Assembly: GCF_947503415.1 (NCBI RefSeq)
Contig: NZ_CANNDS010000001.1
Location: 1,460,501 to 1,524,500 of the forward strand
Origin: an uncultured Tateyamaria sp.
GTDB taxonomy: Bacteria; Pseudomonadota; Alphaproteobacteria; Rhodobacterales; Rhodobacteraceae
Direction of reading: 5' to 3'
DNA length: 64,000 nt
Of this stretch, positions 9,554 to 17,267 are shown in pieces; position 1 is the stretch's first letter; each line of letters starts with the position of its first letter. The notes under the pieces were generated by a model. That model worked only from the letters and a program-made list of their open reading frames with translations, was not told where the DNA came from and made no database searches. Made by a program: the position numbers and the translations under genes.

Positions 9554-10129
9554 ATGAGCGGACAAAAAACCGTGACACCTGATGCAGAAGGGCTTGTGGC
9601 GTCGATAAGTGCTGCCAAAACACGCGGTTTGCCGCCGGTGCACCTTTGGAATCCGCCGTTTTGCGGTGATCTGGACATGCGCATCGCGCGGGACGGGACG
9701 TGGTTCTATCAGGGCACACCCATTGGGCGGCCCGGTCTGGTCAAGTTGTTTTCGTCCATCCTGAAGCGTGAAGAGGGCAAGTATTTCCTTGTGACCCCGG
9801 TCGAGAAGGTGGGGATCACGGTTGATGACGCACCGTTTGTGGCGCTTGATTTCGAGGTGTCGGGGGAGGGCGAAGAACAGGTGCTGACCTTTGTCACGCA
9901 TGTGGAGGACAGCGCGGTGGCGGGCCCCGAGCATCCCATTCGGGTGGAGCGGGATGCCGAAACGGGTGAGCCGTCGCCATATGTTCTGATCCGCGCGGAC
10001 CTTGAGGCGTTGATTGATCGCAAGAGTTTTTATCGGTTGGTCGACCTTGGCGTGCATCATGACGGCTGGTTCGGGGTTTGGTCATCGGGCCAGTTCTTCG
10101 GCATTATCCCGTCGGACGAACTGCCTTGA
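9554..10129 (+). CDS. DUF1285 domain-containing protein
   Basis: A 191-residue soluble protein recognisable by GLPPVHLWNPPFCGDLDMRIARDGTWFYQGTPIGRPGLVKLFSSIL and the FVALDFEV segment typical of DUF1285. ATG at 9554 (MSGQKTVT) was chosen; an in-frame ATG at 9542 is an alternative but its GGAG lies only about three bases upstream, too close for a good site. The frame is open further upstream but crosses the divergent promoter. In Rhodobacteraceae this gene commonly sits opposite moxR, as here. Biochemical function unknown. A GTAAGGCG-type hairpin begins right after its stop codon. Confidence 0.85.
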   Translation: MSGQKTVTPDAEGLVASISAAKTRGLPPVHLWNPPFCGDLDMRIARDGTWFYQGTPIGRPGLVKLFSSILKREEGKYFLVTPVEKVGITVDDAPFVALDFEVSGEGEEQVLTFVTHVEDSAVAGPEHPIRVERDAETGEPSPYVLIRADLEALIDRKSFYRLVDLGVHHDGWFGVWSSGQFFGIIPSDELP

Positions 10130-10158
10130 CGTGCGGGGCGCATCAGGATGCGCCTTAC
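10130..10158 (+). repeat. GTAAGGCG-type intergenic hairpin repeat, copy 1
   Basis: Begins one base after the DUF1285 stop. It reads CGTGCGGGGCGCATCAGGA then TGCGCCTTAC. GGCGCATC (10137-10144) and GATGCGCC (10147-10154) form a perfect 8-bp stem with a 2-base loop. The flanks CGTGCGG and TTAC are shared with the copy at 60568. May also terminate DUF1285 transcription, though no T-run follows. Confidence 0.75.
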
Positions 10159-10225
10159 TGGTTGCACATCACATGTGCGCGCGCTGCTCTGGCTCGATAA
10201 GCCAAACCGCTGCATCCTGATCCCC

Positions 10226-10253
10226 GTAAGGCGGACGTGTCGTCCGCCCACGC
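10226..10253 (-). repeat. GTAAGGCG-type intergenic hairpin repeat, copy 2 (inverted)
   Basis: GTAA followed by a perfect 8-bp stem, GGCGGACG (10230-10237) and CGTCCGCC (10241-10248), with loop TGT, then CACG. It is the reverse-complement form of copy 1 with different but compensating stem bases, and lies just upstream of the SDR ribosome-binding site. Confidence 0.7.
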
Positions 10254-10268
10254 TCAGGAGACATGCAC

Positions 10269-10970
10269 ATGACCCAAGGCACAGCCGTCATCATCGGCGC
10301 AGGCAGCGGCCTGTCCGCGTCGCTTGCCCGTCAACTCCATGCCCGTGGGAATGACCTCATCCTTGGCGCGCGCAACACCGACAAGCTGGCGGATTTGGCG
10401 TCCGAGACAAAGGCCCGCACCGTCGCGCTTGATGGCAGCGATCCGGCGCAGGTCAGTGCGCTGTTTGCGTCCATCGACGGCCCGTTGCGCGTGGCGATCT
10501 ACAACCCATCGGCCCGCCAGCGCGCGCCCGTGGCCGATCTTAATCCTGAAGAGGTGCGGCGCGCGATCGAGATCACGGCGTTTGGCTCTTTCCTGATGGG
10601 ACAGGCTGCGGCCCGCATCATGCAGGGGCAAGATGAACAAGACGGCAAGCGCGGCACGATCCTGTTCACCGGCGCGTCCGCTGGCGTCAAAGGGTTCGCG
10701 CAATCCGCACCTTTCGCCATGGGCAAGTTTGCCCAGCGGGGTCTGGCCCAATCCATGGCGCGCGAGTTGCACCCGAAGGGAATTCACGTGGCTTGGGTCA
10801 ATATCGACGGCGGGATATCGAACACCGCGCGGGCCGAACGGACGGACGATGGCACCGACAAGATGCTGGACCCGGATGCAATTGCCACCGCGTATATGCA
10901 GTTGATCGACCAGCACCGCTCCGCCTGGTCGAATGAGATCGCACTTCGTCCGTGGGTTGAAAGCTTCTGA
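10269..10970 (+). CDS. SDR family protein with Tyr-to-Phe active-site change
   Basis: A 233-residue Rossmann-fold protein of the short-chain dehydrogenase/reductase family: nucleotide motif IGAGSGLSASL near the N-terminus, GARN after beta-2, NPSA in place of the usual NNAG, FTGASAGVKG at the catalytic Ser. The expected YxxxK reads FAMGK, so the catalytic Tyr is Phe. ATG at 10269 is preferred over 10263 because AGGAG ends at 10260, an 8-base spacing. Loss of the Tyr suggests a non-classical reaction or a non-catalytic role; substrate unknown. Hydroxypyruvate isomerase follows on the same strand. Confidence 0.8.
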   Translation: MTQGTAVIIGAGSGLSASLARQLHARGNDLILGARNTDKLADLASETKARTVALDGSDPAQVSALFASIDGPLRVAIYNPSARQRAPVADLNPEEVRRAIEITAFGSFLMGQAAARIMQGQDEQDGKRGTILFTGASAGVKGFAQSAPFAMGKFAQRGLAQSMARELHPKGIHVAWVNIDGGISNTARAERTDDGTDKMLDPDAIATAYMQLIDQHRSAWSNEIALRPWVESF

Positions 10971-11012
10971 TCGTACTGGTGCATTGCGCAACTGCTCGCT
11001 AGGGTCCGCGCG

Positions 11013-11765
11013 ATGCCTCGTTTTGCCGCCAATCTTTCATACCTTTGGGCCGAATTGCCCTATCTCGATCGGTTTGATGCGGCGGCGGAGGCCGGGTTCG
11101 TGGCAGTCGAGGTTCAGCAACCTTATGACGTGCCGGTGCCCGAAACGCTTGAGGCCCTGAACCGCAATGGGTTGCAGATGGTGCTGCTGAATGCGCCGGG
11201 ACCAAACTACACCGGTGGGGACCGCGGTTTTGCTGCCGTGCCGGGCGGAGAGACACGGTTCGATTATGACATGAGGCGTGCGGTGCGATACGCACAGGCG
11301 CTTGGTGTGTCGATCATTCATGTGATGAGCGGGAACGGTCGCGGGGCCGATGCCCGGGCCACTCTGGTCTCGAACCTGACGCGGGCGTCGGAAACGCTGC
11401 CGCAAGACCTGACCCTGACCATCGAGCCGTTGTGCCCGGCCAGCCAGTCGGATTGGTTCATGAACAGCTTTGATCTGGCCGCAGAAGTGATCGAGGCTGT
11501 GGGGGCGCCGAATGTCGGCCTGCAATTTGACAGCTACCACGCGCAGGAGATCACCGGTGATGCGATTGGCACCTTCGAAGCAATGAAGGGTCTGATCCGT
11601 CACATTCAGATCGGGGATGCCCCGAACCGTGGCGCGCCGGGGACGGGCAGCGTGGATTTTGCAGCACTGTTCGAAGCCATTGATGCCAGCGGCTATGACG
11701 GTTGGGTCGCGGCGGAATACCGAACTGACGGGCGCACTGACGACACGTTGAAATGGATGCGCTGA
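11013..11765 (+). CDS. hyi: Hydroxypyruvate isomerase-like TIM-barrel protein
   Basis: A 250-residue xylose-isomerase-like TIM barrel. It has the Hyi-type opening (FAANLSYLWAELPYLDRFDAAAEAGF), the catalytic/metal Glu in LTIEPLCP, FDSYHAQ for the metal-binding Asp and His, HIQIGDAPNRGAPGTGSVDF, and a final Glu in VAAEY. The family interconverts hydroxypyruvate and tartronate semialdehyde; some members (OtnI type) isomerise 2-oxotetronates, which would suit the C4-acid genes at 31 and 51 kb. No glyoxylate carboligase or glxR is adjacent. Start ATG with AGGG about nine bases upstream. Confidence 0.85.
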   Translation: MPRFAANLSYLWAELPYLDRFDAAAEAGFVAVEVQQPYDVPVPETLEALNRNGLQMVLLNAPGPNYTGGDRGFAAVPGGETRFDYDMRRAVRYAQALGVSIIHVMSGNGRGADARATLVSNLTRASETLPQDLTLTIEPLCPASQSDWFMNSFDLAAEVIEAVGAPNVGLQFDSYHAQEITGDAIGTFEAMKGLIRHIQIGDAPNRGAPGTGSVDFAALFEAIDASGYDGWVAAEYRTDGRTDDTLKWMR

Positions 11766-11840
11766 GGCTGTGCGCTGGTACAGATTGCCAGCGTGGGTGC
11801 GGTTGGTATCTGTGTACGGGACCAAGTCCAGGAGCATGAC

Positions 11841-12068
11841 ATGATCCCCGCCCGCTATGCCCATATCGCGTTTGGATTTGTTCTGAGCGGCATGATGTCT
11901 TTCCTTGTGTCGGGCATTTCGACCTTTCTTGCCGTTGGATTTATACCGGGTGTGATCGGCCAGTGGATCGGTGCATGGCTGCCAAGCTGGGCCGTCGCCT
12001 TCCCGATTGTGCTGATTGTGGCCCCTGCCGCGCGGCGCTTGGTGGGCAAGTTGACGCGTCCGGACTGA
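11841..12068 (+). CDS. DUF2798 family small membrane protein
   Basis: A 75-residue protein with two predicted membrane helices (IAFGFVLSGMMSFLVSGISTFLAVG and WAVAFPIVLIVAPAARRLV), the DUF2798 arrangement with a conserved PAARRLV after helix 2. ATG at 11841 follows AGGAG with six bases between; the frame is open back to 11793 but that stretch has no ribosome-binding site and poor protein character. Role unknown. A 16-base palindrome starts four bases after the stop. Confidence 0.75.
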   Translation: MIPARYAHIAFGFVLSGMMSFLVSGISTFLAVGFIPGVIGQWIGAWLPSWAVAFPIVLIVAPAARRLVGKLTRPD

Positions 12069-12271
12069 GTTTGTCCCCGCGGGGACAGGCTGTTCGGTCG
12101 GGTTACGACTTTTCAAGCGTTTTATGGTTTTGCTCTGGGATCAATGGGTTGGGGCATCGCGCGGTCTGGTAGCGGACTTTAACCAGAAAAAATGCACCAT
12201 CGTGCCCGACAGGGCGCGGTTTTTCCGATCCTGCCCAGTGCGGGTTAGAGGCTTATGGTTGCACGCGCAGA
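12069..12271. other. Intergenic region between DUF2798 and a minus-strand gene
   Basis: About 200 bases between convergent genes. It holds the palindrome at 12072-12087 and otherwise AT-richer sequence with short A and T runs (CCAGAAAAAATGC, GGTTTTTCC). No open frame with coding character was found. It may contain termination signals for both sides. Confidence 0.5.
12072..12087. repeat. 16-base perfect palindrome TGTCCCCGCGGGGACA (copy 2, intergenic)
   Basis: Exact copy of the core at 4213-4228 and 38508-38523, here just after the DUF2798 stop codon. The arms have no loop, so it would be a poor RNA hairpin. Confidence 0.85.
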
Positions 12272-12691
12272 TCAGGGCGCGGGCGGAATAGCCTGAAGGT
12301 CCGGTGCTACGAAGGCCGCACGCGCAGCATCAGAGAACAACGTGTCTTTGCGATAGTGCGTCAGCATGATCCGGGTGTCGAGCAAGCGTGCGTCAGAGAC
12401 AATGAAGCTGTCGAATGAGGATGCGGCAATGGATTTGTCCATGAAGTAGCGAACGGCCATCACCCAAGACCGGGTCAGAGTCTCGTGGTACTTGCCATGG
12501 GGCACGCCGTTGCGGCGCAGGAATGATTTGATCGTTGTGCGCATGCGCGCTGTGGCCGCATCTACGGATCCTTCGCACAAGTAGACGTAGGCAAGTCGCA
12601 GATGCGCGCGGTGATCGAAATCCGTTGGCGCGACTTGGCCCGCTTCAAACCGGGCGCGAAAATCCAGATCGTCTTGTGCCGGTATCATCAT
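12272..12691 (-). CDS. Conserved hypothetical protein
   Basis: 139 residues from the ATG at 12691 (MMIPAQDDLDFRARFEAG); the frame is open to 12739 but the extra residues overlap polA. An AAGGAG lies 12 bases upstream, a loose spacing, and a second ATG follows at 12688. Notable conserved-looking segments are DFDHRAHLRLAYVYL, GVPHGKYHETLTRSWVMAVRYFMD and RIMLTHYRKDTLFSD. His- and Tyr-rich helical character; no signal peptide or membrane helix. I do not recognise a named domain. It is immediately downstream of polA on the same strand and could be co-transcribed. Confidence 0.7.
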   Translation of the reverse strand: MMIPAQDDLDFRARFEAGQVAPTDFDHRAHLRLAYVYLCEGSVDAATARMRTTIKSFLRRNGVPHGKYHETLTRSWVMAVRYFMDKSIAASSFDSFIVSDARLLDTRIMLTHYRKDTLFSDAARAAFVAPDLQAIPPAP

Positions 12692-12720
12692 CGTCGCCAG
12701 AGGCTCCTTGTGCGTGCTTG

Positions 12721-15510
12721 TTAGTGCGCTTCGGCCCAATTCTGCCCTTGCCCCGCATCCACAGTCAGTTTCACGTCCAGTTTCACCACCGGGTCATTGG
12801 CGCTTTCCATCACGTCGCGGGCCACGCCAATCAGGTCGTCCACAGCGCCATCTTCGACTTCGAACAGCAATTCGTCGTGGACTTGCAGCAGCATGGCGGC
12901 GGGCAGGTCCTTGATTGCGTCGGGCATGCGGATCATGGCGCGGCGGATGACGTCGGCGGCAGTCCCTTGGATCGGGGCGTTAATCGCGGCGCGGGCGGCG
13001 AAGCCTGCGCGGGGGCCTTTGGAGGCAATCTCGGGCGTGTGGATCTTGCGTCCGAACAGCGTCTGGACATAGCCGTGTTCCTTGGCGAACGCCTTGGTGT
13101 CGTCCATGTAGGTGCGGATGCCGGGGAAACGTTCGAAGTAGCGGTCGATGAAGCCCTGCGCCTCGGCCCGCGGGATGCGCAGGTTGCGTGCCAGCCCGAA
13201 GCCCGAGATGCCGTAAATGACGCCGAAGTTGATCGCTTTGGCCTGGCGGCGGATGTCGGGCGTCATTTCATCCAGGGGCACGTTGAACATTTCCGATGCG
13301 GTGAGCGCATGGATGTCGATGCCGTCGTCGAAGGCCTGTTTCAGTTCGGGGATTTGCGCGATGTGGGCAAGGATGCGCAGCTCGATCTGGGAATAGTCGA
13401 GCGCGACGAGGGTTTTGCCCGGCTCGGAGACAAACGCCTCGCGGATGCGCCGCCCTTCTTCTGTGCGGATCGGGATGTTTTGCAGGTTGGGGTCGGTGGA
13501 GGCGAGCCGCCCGGTGGACGCACCTGCAATGGAGTAGGACGTGTGCACGCGGCCCGTGTCGGCGTTGATGTGGTCCTGTAGCGCGTCGGTATAGGTGGAT
13601 TTGAGTTTCGAGAGTTGCCGCCAGTCCAGCACGCGGGCGGGAAGTTCGTGTTCAGTGGCGAGGTCTTCGAGCACGTCGGCACCGGTGGCGTAGGCCCCCG
13701 TCTTGCCCTTCTTGCCGCCTTCAATGGCCATTTCGTCGAACAGGATTTCGCCAAGCTGCTTGGGCGAGCCCACGTTGAATTTGCGCCCCGCAAGTTCGTA
13801 GATTTCATCCTCAAGCCCCGCCATTTTCTGGGCAAAGGCGTTGGACATGCGCGACAGCGTATCGCGGTCGACCTTGATGCCGGATCGTTCCATACCCGCC
13901 AAAACATGCACCATGGGCCGTTCGAGCGTTTCGTAGACGCGCGTAACCTGCACCCGATGCAGTTGCGGTTTGAACTGCTGCCAGAGGCGCAGGGTGATGT
14001 CGGCATCTTCGGTGGCGTATTTGACGGCATCGTCCAGCGGGACCTGATCGAAGGTTTTGGCGGATTTACCGGAACCCAAGAGCGGTTTGATCGGAATGGG
14101 CGTGTGACCCAGGTATCGTTCGGACAGCGTGTCCATGCCGTGATTGTGCAGCCCGCCGTGCATCGCATAAGACAGCAGCATGGTGTCGTCGATCGGGGCA
14201 ACGTGAATGCCCAGACGCGCAAAGATCTTGGCGTCGTATTTCATATTTTGACCGATTTTGAGGATGCTGTCGTCCTCAAGCACGGGTTTGAGCATCTCAA
14301 GCGCGGTCTCGAACGGCATCTGCCCTTCGGCCAGATCGTCGGAGCCGAAGAGGTCATCGCCGCCTTGCTTGTGCGTGAGCGGGATGTAGCAGGCGTGGCC
14401 GGGGTTCACGGCCAGCGAGATGCCGACGAGGTCGGCGATCATCTCGTTCAGGCCGGTGGTTTCGGTGTCCACGGCGACGTGGCCGCGTTCGTAGATCAGG
14501 TCGATCCAGGTTTGCAGCTGGTCGGCGTTCTGCACGTGCTCATAGGTGGCATCATCAAAGCTGGGCGCTTCGGGGGCATCCTGTGCCTCTGCCGGGGCGG
14601 GTTCCTTGATCTTGGGCGCGTCGACGCCAAGCTGGTCGGCAATGCGCTTGGTGAGGGTGCGGAACTCCATCTCGGCCAGAAAGGGCATGAGCTGATCGGG
14701 CTTTGGGTCCTGTACTTCCAGATCGTCGATGGTGAAGTCGAGGGGCGTGTTTTCGTCCAGCCGGACGAGGTCGCGGCTGAGGCGGATCTGGTCGGCGTGG
14801 TCGATCAGGGTCTGGCGGCGTTTGGGTTGTTTGATTTCGCCAGCGCGTTCGAGAAGTGCGTCCAGATCGCCGTATTCGTTGATCAGGAGGGCTGCGGTCT
14901 TCACCCCGATGCCGGGTGCGCCGGGGACGTTGTCAACGCTGTCGCCCGCCAGTGCCTGCACATCCACCACGCGTTCGGGGTAGACGCCGAACTTGGCATG
15001 TACGCCGTCGCGGTCGATGCGGTTGTTCTTCATCGCGTCGAACATCTCGACCCCGTCACCCACAAGCTGCATCAGGTCCTTGTCAGAGCTGATGATGGTC
15101 ACGCGCCCCCCGGCGGCACGAGCCTTCACGGACAGGGTGGCGATAATGTCGTCTGCCTCGTACCCCTCCTTTTCTTTGCAGGCGATGTTGAAGGCTTCGG
15201 TCGCTTGGCGCGTCAGCGGGATCTGCGGGCGCAGGTCTTCGGGCATCGCTTCGCGGTTGGCTTTGTACTGATCGTACATGTCATTGCGGAAGGTGTGGCT
15301 GCCCTTGTCAAAGATCACGGCCACATGGGTCGGCGCGTCGGGACCGTGATTCCCTTCGACATATTTGTGGAGCATGTTGCAGAAGCCCGCGACGGCCCCG
15401 ATGGGCAGCCCGTCGGACTTGCGCGTGAGCGGCGGCAGCGCGTGATAGGCGCGGAAGATGAAGGCCGAACCGTCGATGAGATGCAGGTGACACCCTTTGC
15501 CAAACGCCAT
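12721..15510 (-). CDS. polA: DNA polymerase I
   Basis: 929 residues with all three domains: 5'-3' flap exonuclease (LIDGSAFIFRAYHALPPL; VIFDKGSHTFR; DKDLMQLVGDGV; GDSVDNVPGAPGIG), 3'-5' proofreading exonuclease (VDTETTGLNEM with the DxE motif; KYDAKIF), and family A polymerase (motif A ALDYSQIELRILAHI, motif B RRQAKAINFGVIYGISGFG, motif C LLQVHDELLFEV). The start is the ATG at 15508-15510 (MAFGKGCHLHLIDG) with AAGGGG upstream; the frame continues to 16011 but only through antisense of a real gene. Acts in Okazaki-fragment processing and repair. Nothing unusual in the catalytic motifs. Confidence 0.97.
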   Translation of the reverse strand: MAFGKGCHLHLIDGSAFIFRAYHALPPLTRKSDGLPIGAVAGFCNMLHKYVEGNHGPDAPTHVAVIFDKGSHTFRNDMYDQYKANREAMPEDLRPQIPLTRQATEAFNIACKEKEGYEADDIIATLSVKARAAGGRVTIISSDKDLMQLVGDGVEMFDAMKNNRIDRDGVHAKFGVYPERVVDVQALAGDSVDNVPGAPGIGVKTAALLINEYGDLDALLERAGEIKQPKRRQTLIDHADQIRLSRDLVRLDENTPLDFTIDDLEVQDPKPDQLMPFLAEMEFRTLTKRIADQLGVDAPKIKEPAPAEAQDAPEAPSFDDATYEHVQNADQLQTWIDLIYERGHVAVDTETTGLNEMIADLVGISLAVNPGHACYIPLTHKQGGDDLFGSDDLAEGQMPFETALEMLKPVLEDDSILKIGQNMKYDAKIFARLGIHVAPIDDTMLLSYAMHGGLHNHGMDTLSERYLGHTPIPIKPLLGSGKSAKTFDQVPLDDAVKYATEDADITLRLWQQFKPQLHRVQVTRVYETLERPMVHVLAGMERSGIKVDRDTLSRMSNAFAQKMAGLEDEIYELAGRKFNVGSPKQLGEILFDEMAIEGGKKGKTGAYATGADVLEDLATEHELPARVLDWRQLSKLKSTYTDALQDHINADTGRVHTSYSIAGASTGRLASTDPNLQNIPIRTEEGRRIREAFVSEPGKTLVALDYSQIELRILAHIAQIPELKQAFDDGIDIHALTASEMFNVPLDEMTPDIRRQAKAINFGVIYGISGFGLARNLRIPRAEAQGFIDRYFERFPGIRTYMDDTKAFAKEHGYVQTLFGRKIHTPEIASKGPRAGFAARAAINAPIQGTAADVIRRAMIRMPDAIKDLPAAMLLQVHDELLFEVEDGAVDDLIGVARDVMESANDPVVKLDVKLTVDAGQGQNWAEAH

Positions 15511-15611
15511 GTGAACCGCCCCTTGTAAGCCTGTGCCCGGGTGATGTGCCACGAATCCCGAAAGGGGGAAAGCACAAGCCTTTGTTAACTCAGTTTTGCC
15601 ACAACAGGCGC

Positions 15612-16361
15612 ATGACAGCGATGAACCGTTTGGGCGATGTGACAGATGTATTGGGCCAGCAGACCGGGGCAACCGGTATTGCGGCCCGGATCGAACTGTT
15701 GCGCGCCGTGGATATGATCCGGTCGCACTGCGCGCGCGCAACGCTTTACAGCGCAGTTGGATTGCTGCTGGACGGACCGGAGGATCGCGAGAAGTGCATC
15801 GAAGGCATCCAGCGGGCGATGCCCGGTGCGCATTCCGGCGTGCGCCTGTTGTCCAGTACGCAGATTGAACCCGGCATCGATCCGGACGCGATGGCATGGT
15901 TGCGTGCAACGGTGGCAGACATGCCCGACAGTGTTGAGACGATGTCTCGTTTTGTCCGCGCAGTCGCAGAGATGACGCGCGCGTTCGAAGCGGGGCGATG
16001 TGAGCCTGCACATCTGCGCGACTTGACCCGGTTTGCCGCAGGCGACTTCAACGCGCATTTTGCCAAGCTGGTGAACCGTCTGAGCGCGGATTTGCATGGT
16101 GATCGGGTGAACCGGCGTTCCGTCGCGACGCAAACCGGTACAGATGCCCGCACGGCGCTGCGCGAGATCAGTGAGATTTCGCAGAATGTGGGCTTGATCG
16201 CGATCAACGCATCCATCGAAGCGGCACATGTCGGCGAACACGGGCGGGGTTTCGCGATCATCGCAACAGAGATTCGCGAATTGTCCGAGAAGATCGAGCA
16301 GGCAAATGTGCGCGTGCAGACCCAGGTAGATGCGCTGATCCGGCAGGTGATCGACGACTAG
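15612..16361 (+). CDS. Soluble methyl-accepting chemotaxis-like signalling protein
   Basis: 249 residues. The C-terminal third carries the hairpin tip of chemoreceptor signalling domains: [41 protein letters not shown], closely matching the [25 protein letters not shown] consensus. The N-terminal two thirds are helical with no membrane helix, HAMP or recognisable sensor domain, so this is a cytoplasmic, shortened receptor. Start at ATG 15612 (MTAMNRLGD), with an in-frame ATG at 15621. Divergent from polA. It could dock CheA/CheW or be a stand-alone coiled-coil signalling module; no che genes are in the window. Confidence 0.8.
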   Translation: [249 protein letters not shown]

Positions 16362-16367
16362 GCTGGC

Positions 16368-16544
16368 TTAGCCGTCGGCTTGCTCTGCATACACGTATTT
16401 GCAATCGCAATAGGGGCATTCGACCCAGCCGGTGTCCTCGGGGATCTGTAGCCAGACCCGTGGGTGCCCCAATGCCCCTTCACCCCCGTCACAGGCCACG
16501 CGGTGGCTGTGGACCGTTTTGGTTTCGGGCGCTTCAATGGTCAT
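16368..16544 (-). CDS. Small zinc-finger domain protein (zf-CHCC, NDUFS6-like)
   Basis: A 58-residue gene read directly from the sequence, starting [20 protein letters not shown] and ending [13 protein letters not shown]. The Cys18, His27, Cys43, Cys46 pattern (C-x8-H-x15-C-x2-C) is that of zf-CHCC proteins, related to the 13-kDa zinc subunit of complex I (NDUFS6) and widespread as a tiny free-standing gene in alphaproteobacteria. Ends seven bases from the convergent chemoreceptor-like gene. Probably binds zinc; a role in complex I assembly is inference from the family. Confidence 0.85.
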   Translation of the reverse strand: MTIEAPETKTVHSHRVACDGGEGALGHPRVWLQIPEDTGWVECPYCDCKYVYAEQADG

Positions 16545-16612
16545 GTTGGCTATCCTCAGCTGCGGCGCATGCGCCCGCGTTTATGGGCCAAGGGTGCTGC
16601 GCAGACAAGGGC

Positions 16613-17080
16613 CTAGTCGTTGCGATCAATGCGGGCTTGATAGCAATTGTTGCGGGCAGAGCGCACGTGGATATAGGCGATGTCAGGATCGGCAAAAATC
16701 GCGGCCACCCGGTCCTGAATGTCGGGGCTCGCGGTGATGGCGCCGGTGCCGTAAACGATGCGGTCGTCCGTGGAGTAGCCCTTGATCAGGTAATCCGGCG
16801 ATGTGGTCAGGATGGGCGGCAGGTCCGCACCGCCCCCGCGCGGGCAGTCATCAGCACATAGAAAGATGGGCCCAACCTCGGCATAGGGGTGTTCCCCGTC
16901 AAAGGGCTTGTGGGCCAGCACCAGCATATCCGCCCCTTTGGGCACATCGCGCAGACAATGGCGACATGGGTTGCCGTCGCCATTCGACACGGCGCGTTCC
17001 GGTGGATTGCCAAAGGCATCAGGCGCCCCGGCGCGGTAGGCTTGGACGATGGCGGTGGGCAGGGCAGTGAATGTGGGCAT
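16613..17080 (-). CDS. DUF1203 domain-containing protein
   Basis: 155 residues from the ATG at 17078-17080 (MPTFTALPTAIVQAYRAGAPDAFGNPPER) with AAGGAG eight bases upstream; the longer frame to 17434 crosses the dnaE2 promoter. DUF1203 signatures: GNPCRHCLRDVPKGADMLVLAHKPFDGEHPYAEVGPIFLCADDC, and YGTGAI...AYIHVRSARNNCYQARI near the end. Two Cys pairs (CRHC, CADDC) could bind a metal. Function unknown. Divergent from dnaE2, so its promoter may overlap the LexA-like box. Confidence 0.85.
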   Translation of the reverse strand: MPTFTALPTAIVQAYRAGAPDAFGNPPERAVSNGDGNPCRHCLRDVPKGADMLVLAHKPFDGEHPYAEVGPIFLCADDCPRGGGADLPPILTTSPDYLIKGYSTDDRIVYGTGAITASPDIQDRVAAIFADPDIAYIHVRSARNNCYQARIDRND

Positions 17081-17215
17081 GAGATGTCTCCTTTGCGCCA
17101 ATCTGCACCACCCATTCAGGCGGGCGCGACCCGAATGCTGCGCAACCGTCCCCCTTCCCTGTTTCCAAATAATCCCGGCGTTTAGGGCGGAGCCAGAGAG
17201 GACCCGTTCAAATGA

Positions 17216-17230
17216 GAACAAAAAGTGAAT
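17216..17230. promoter_or_regulatory. Putative LexA (SOS) box upstream of dnaE2
   Basis: GAACAAAAAGTGAAT = GAAC-N7-GAAT, one base from the alphaproteobacterial LexA target GTTC-N7-GTTC read on the other strand. It lies 38 bases upstream of the dnaE2 start. A neighbouring GTTC at 17206-17209 adds a GTTC...GAAC partial palindrome. dnaE2 genes are characteristically SOS-induced. Confidence 0.6.
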
Positions 17231-17267
17231 ATACTGGTGCTCTGCTGCCACCGAATCTGCCAGAAAC

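Noticed and set aside
13615-15528. 637-residue plus-strand frame opposite polA
   Set aside because: Antisense of polA; the minus strand encodes all polymerase I motifs.
15511-16011. Extended N-terminus of polA to 16011
   Set aside because: The extra 167 residues are Arg/Ser/Pro-rich antisense of the chemoreceptor-like gene; MAFGKGCHLHLIDG is the normal Pol I start.
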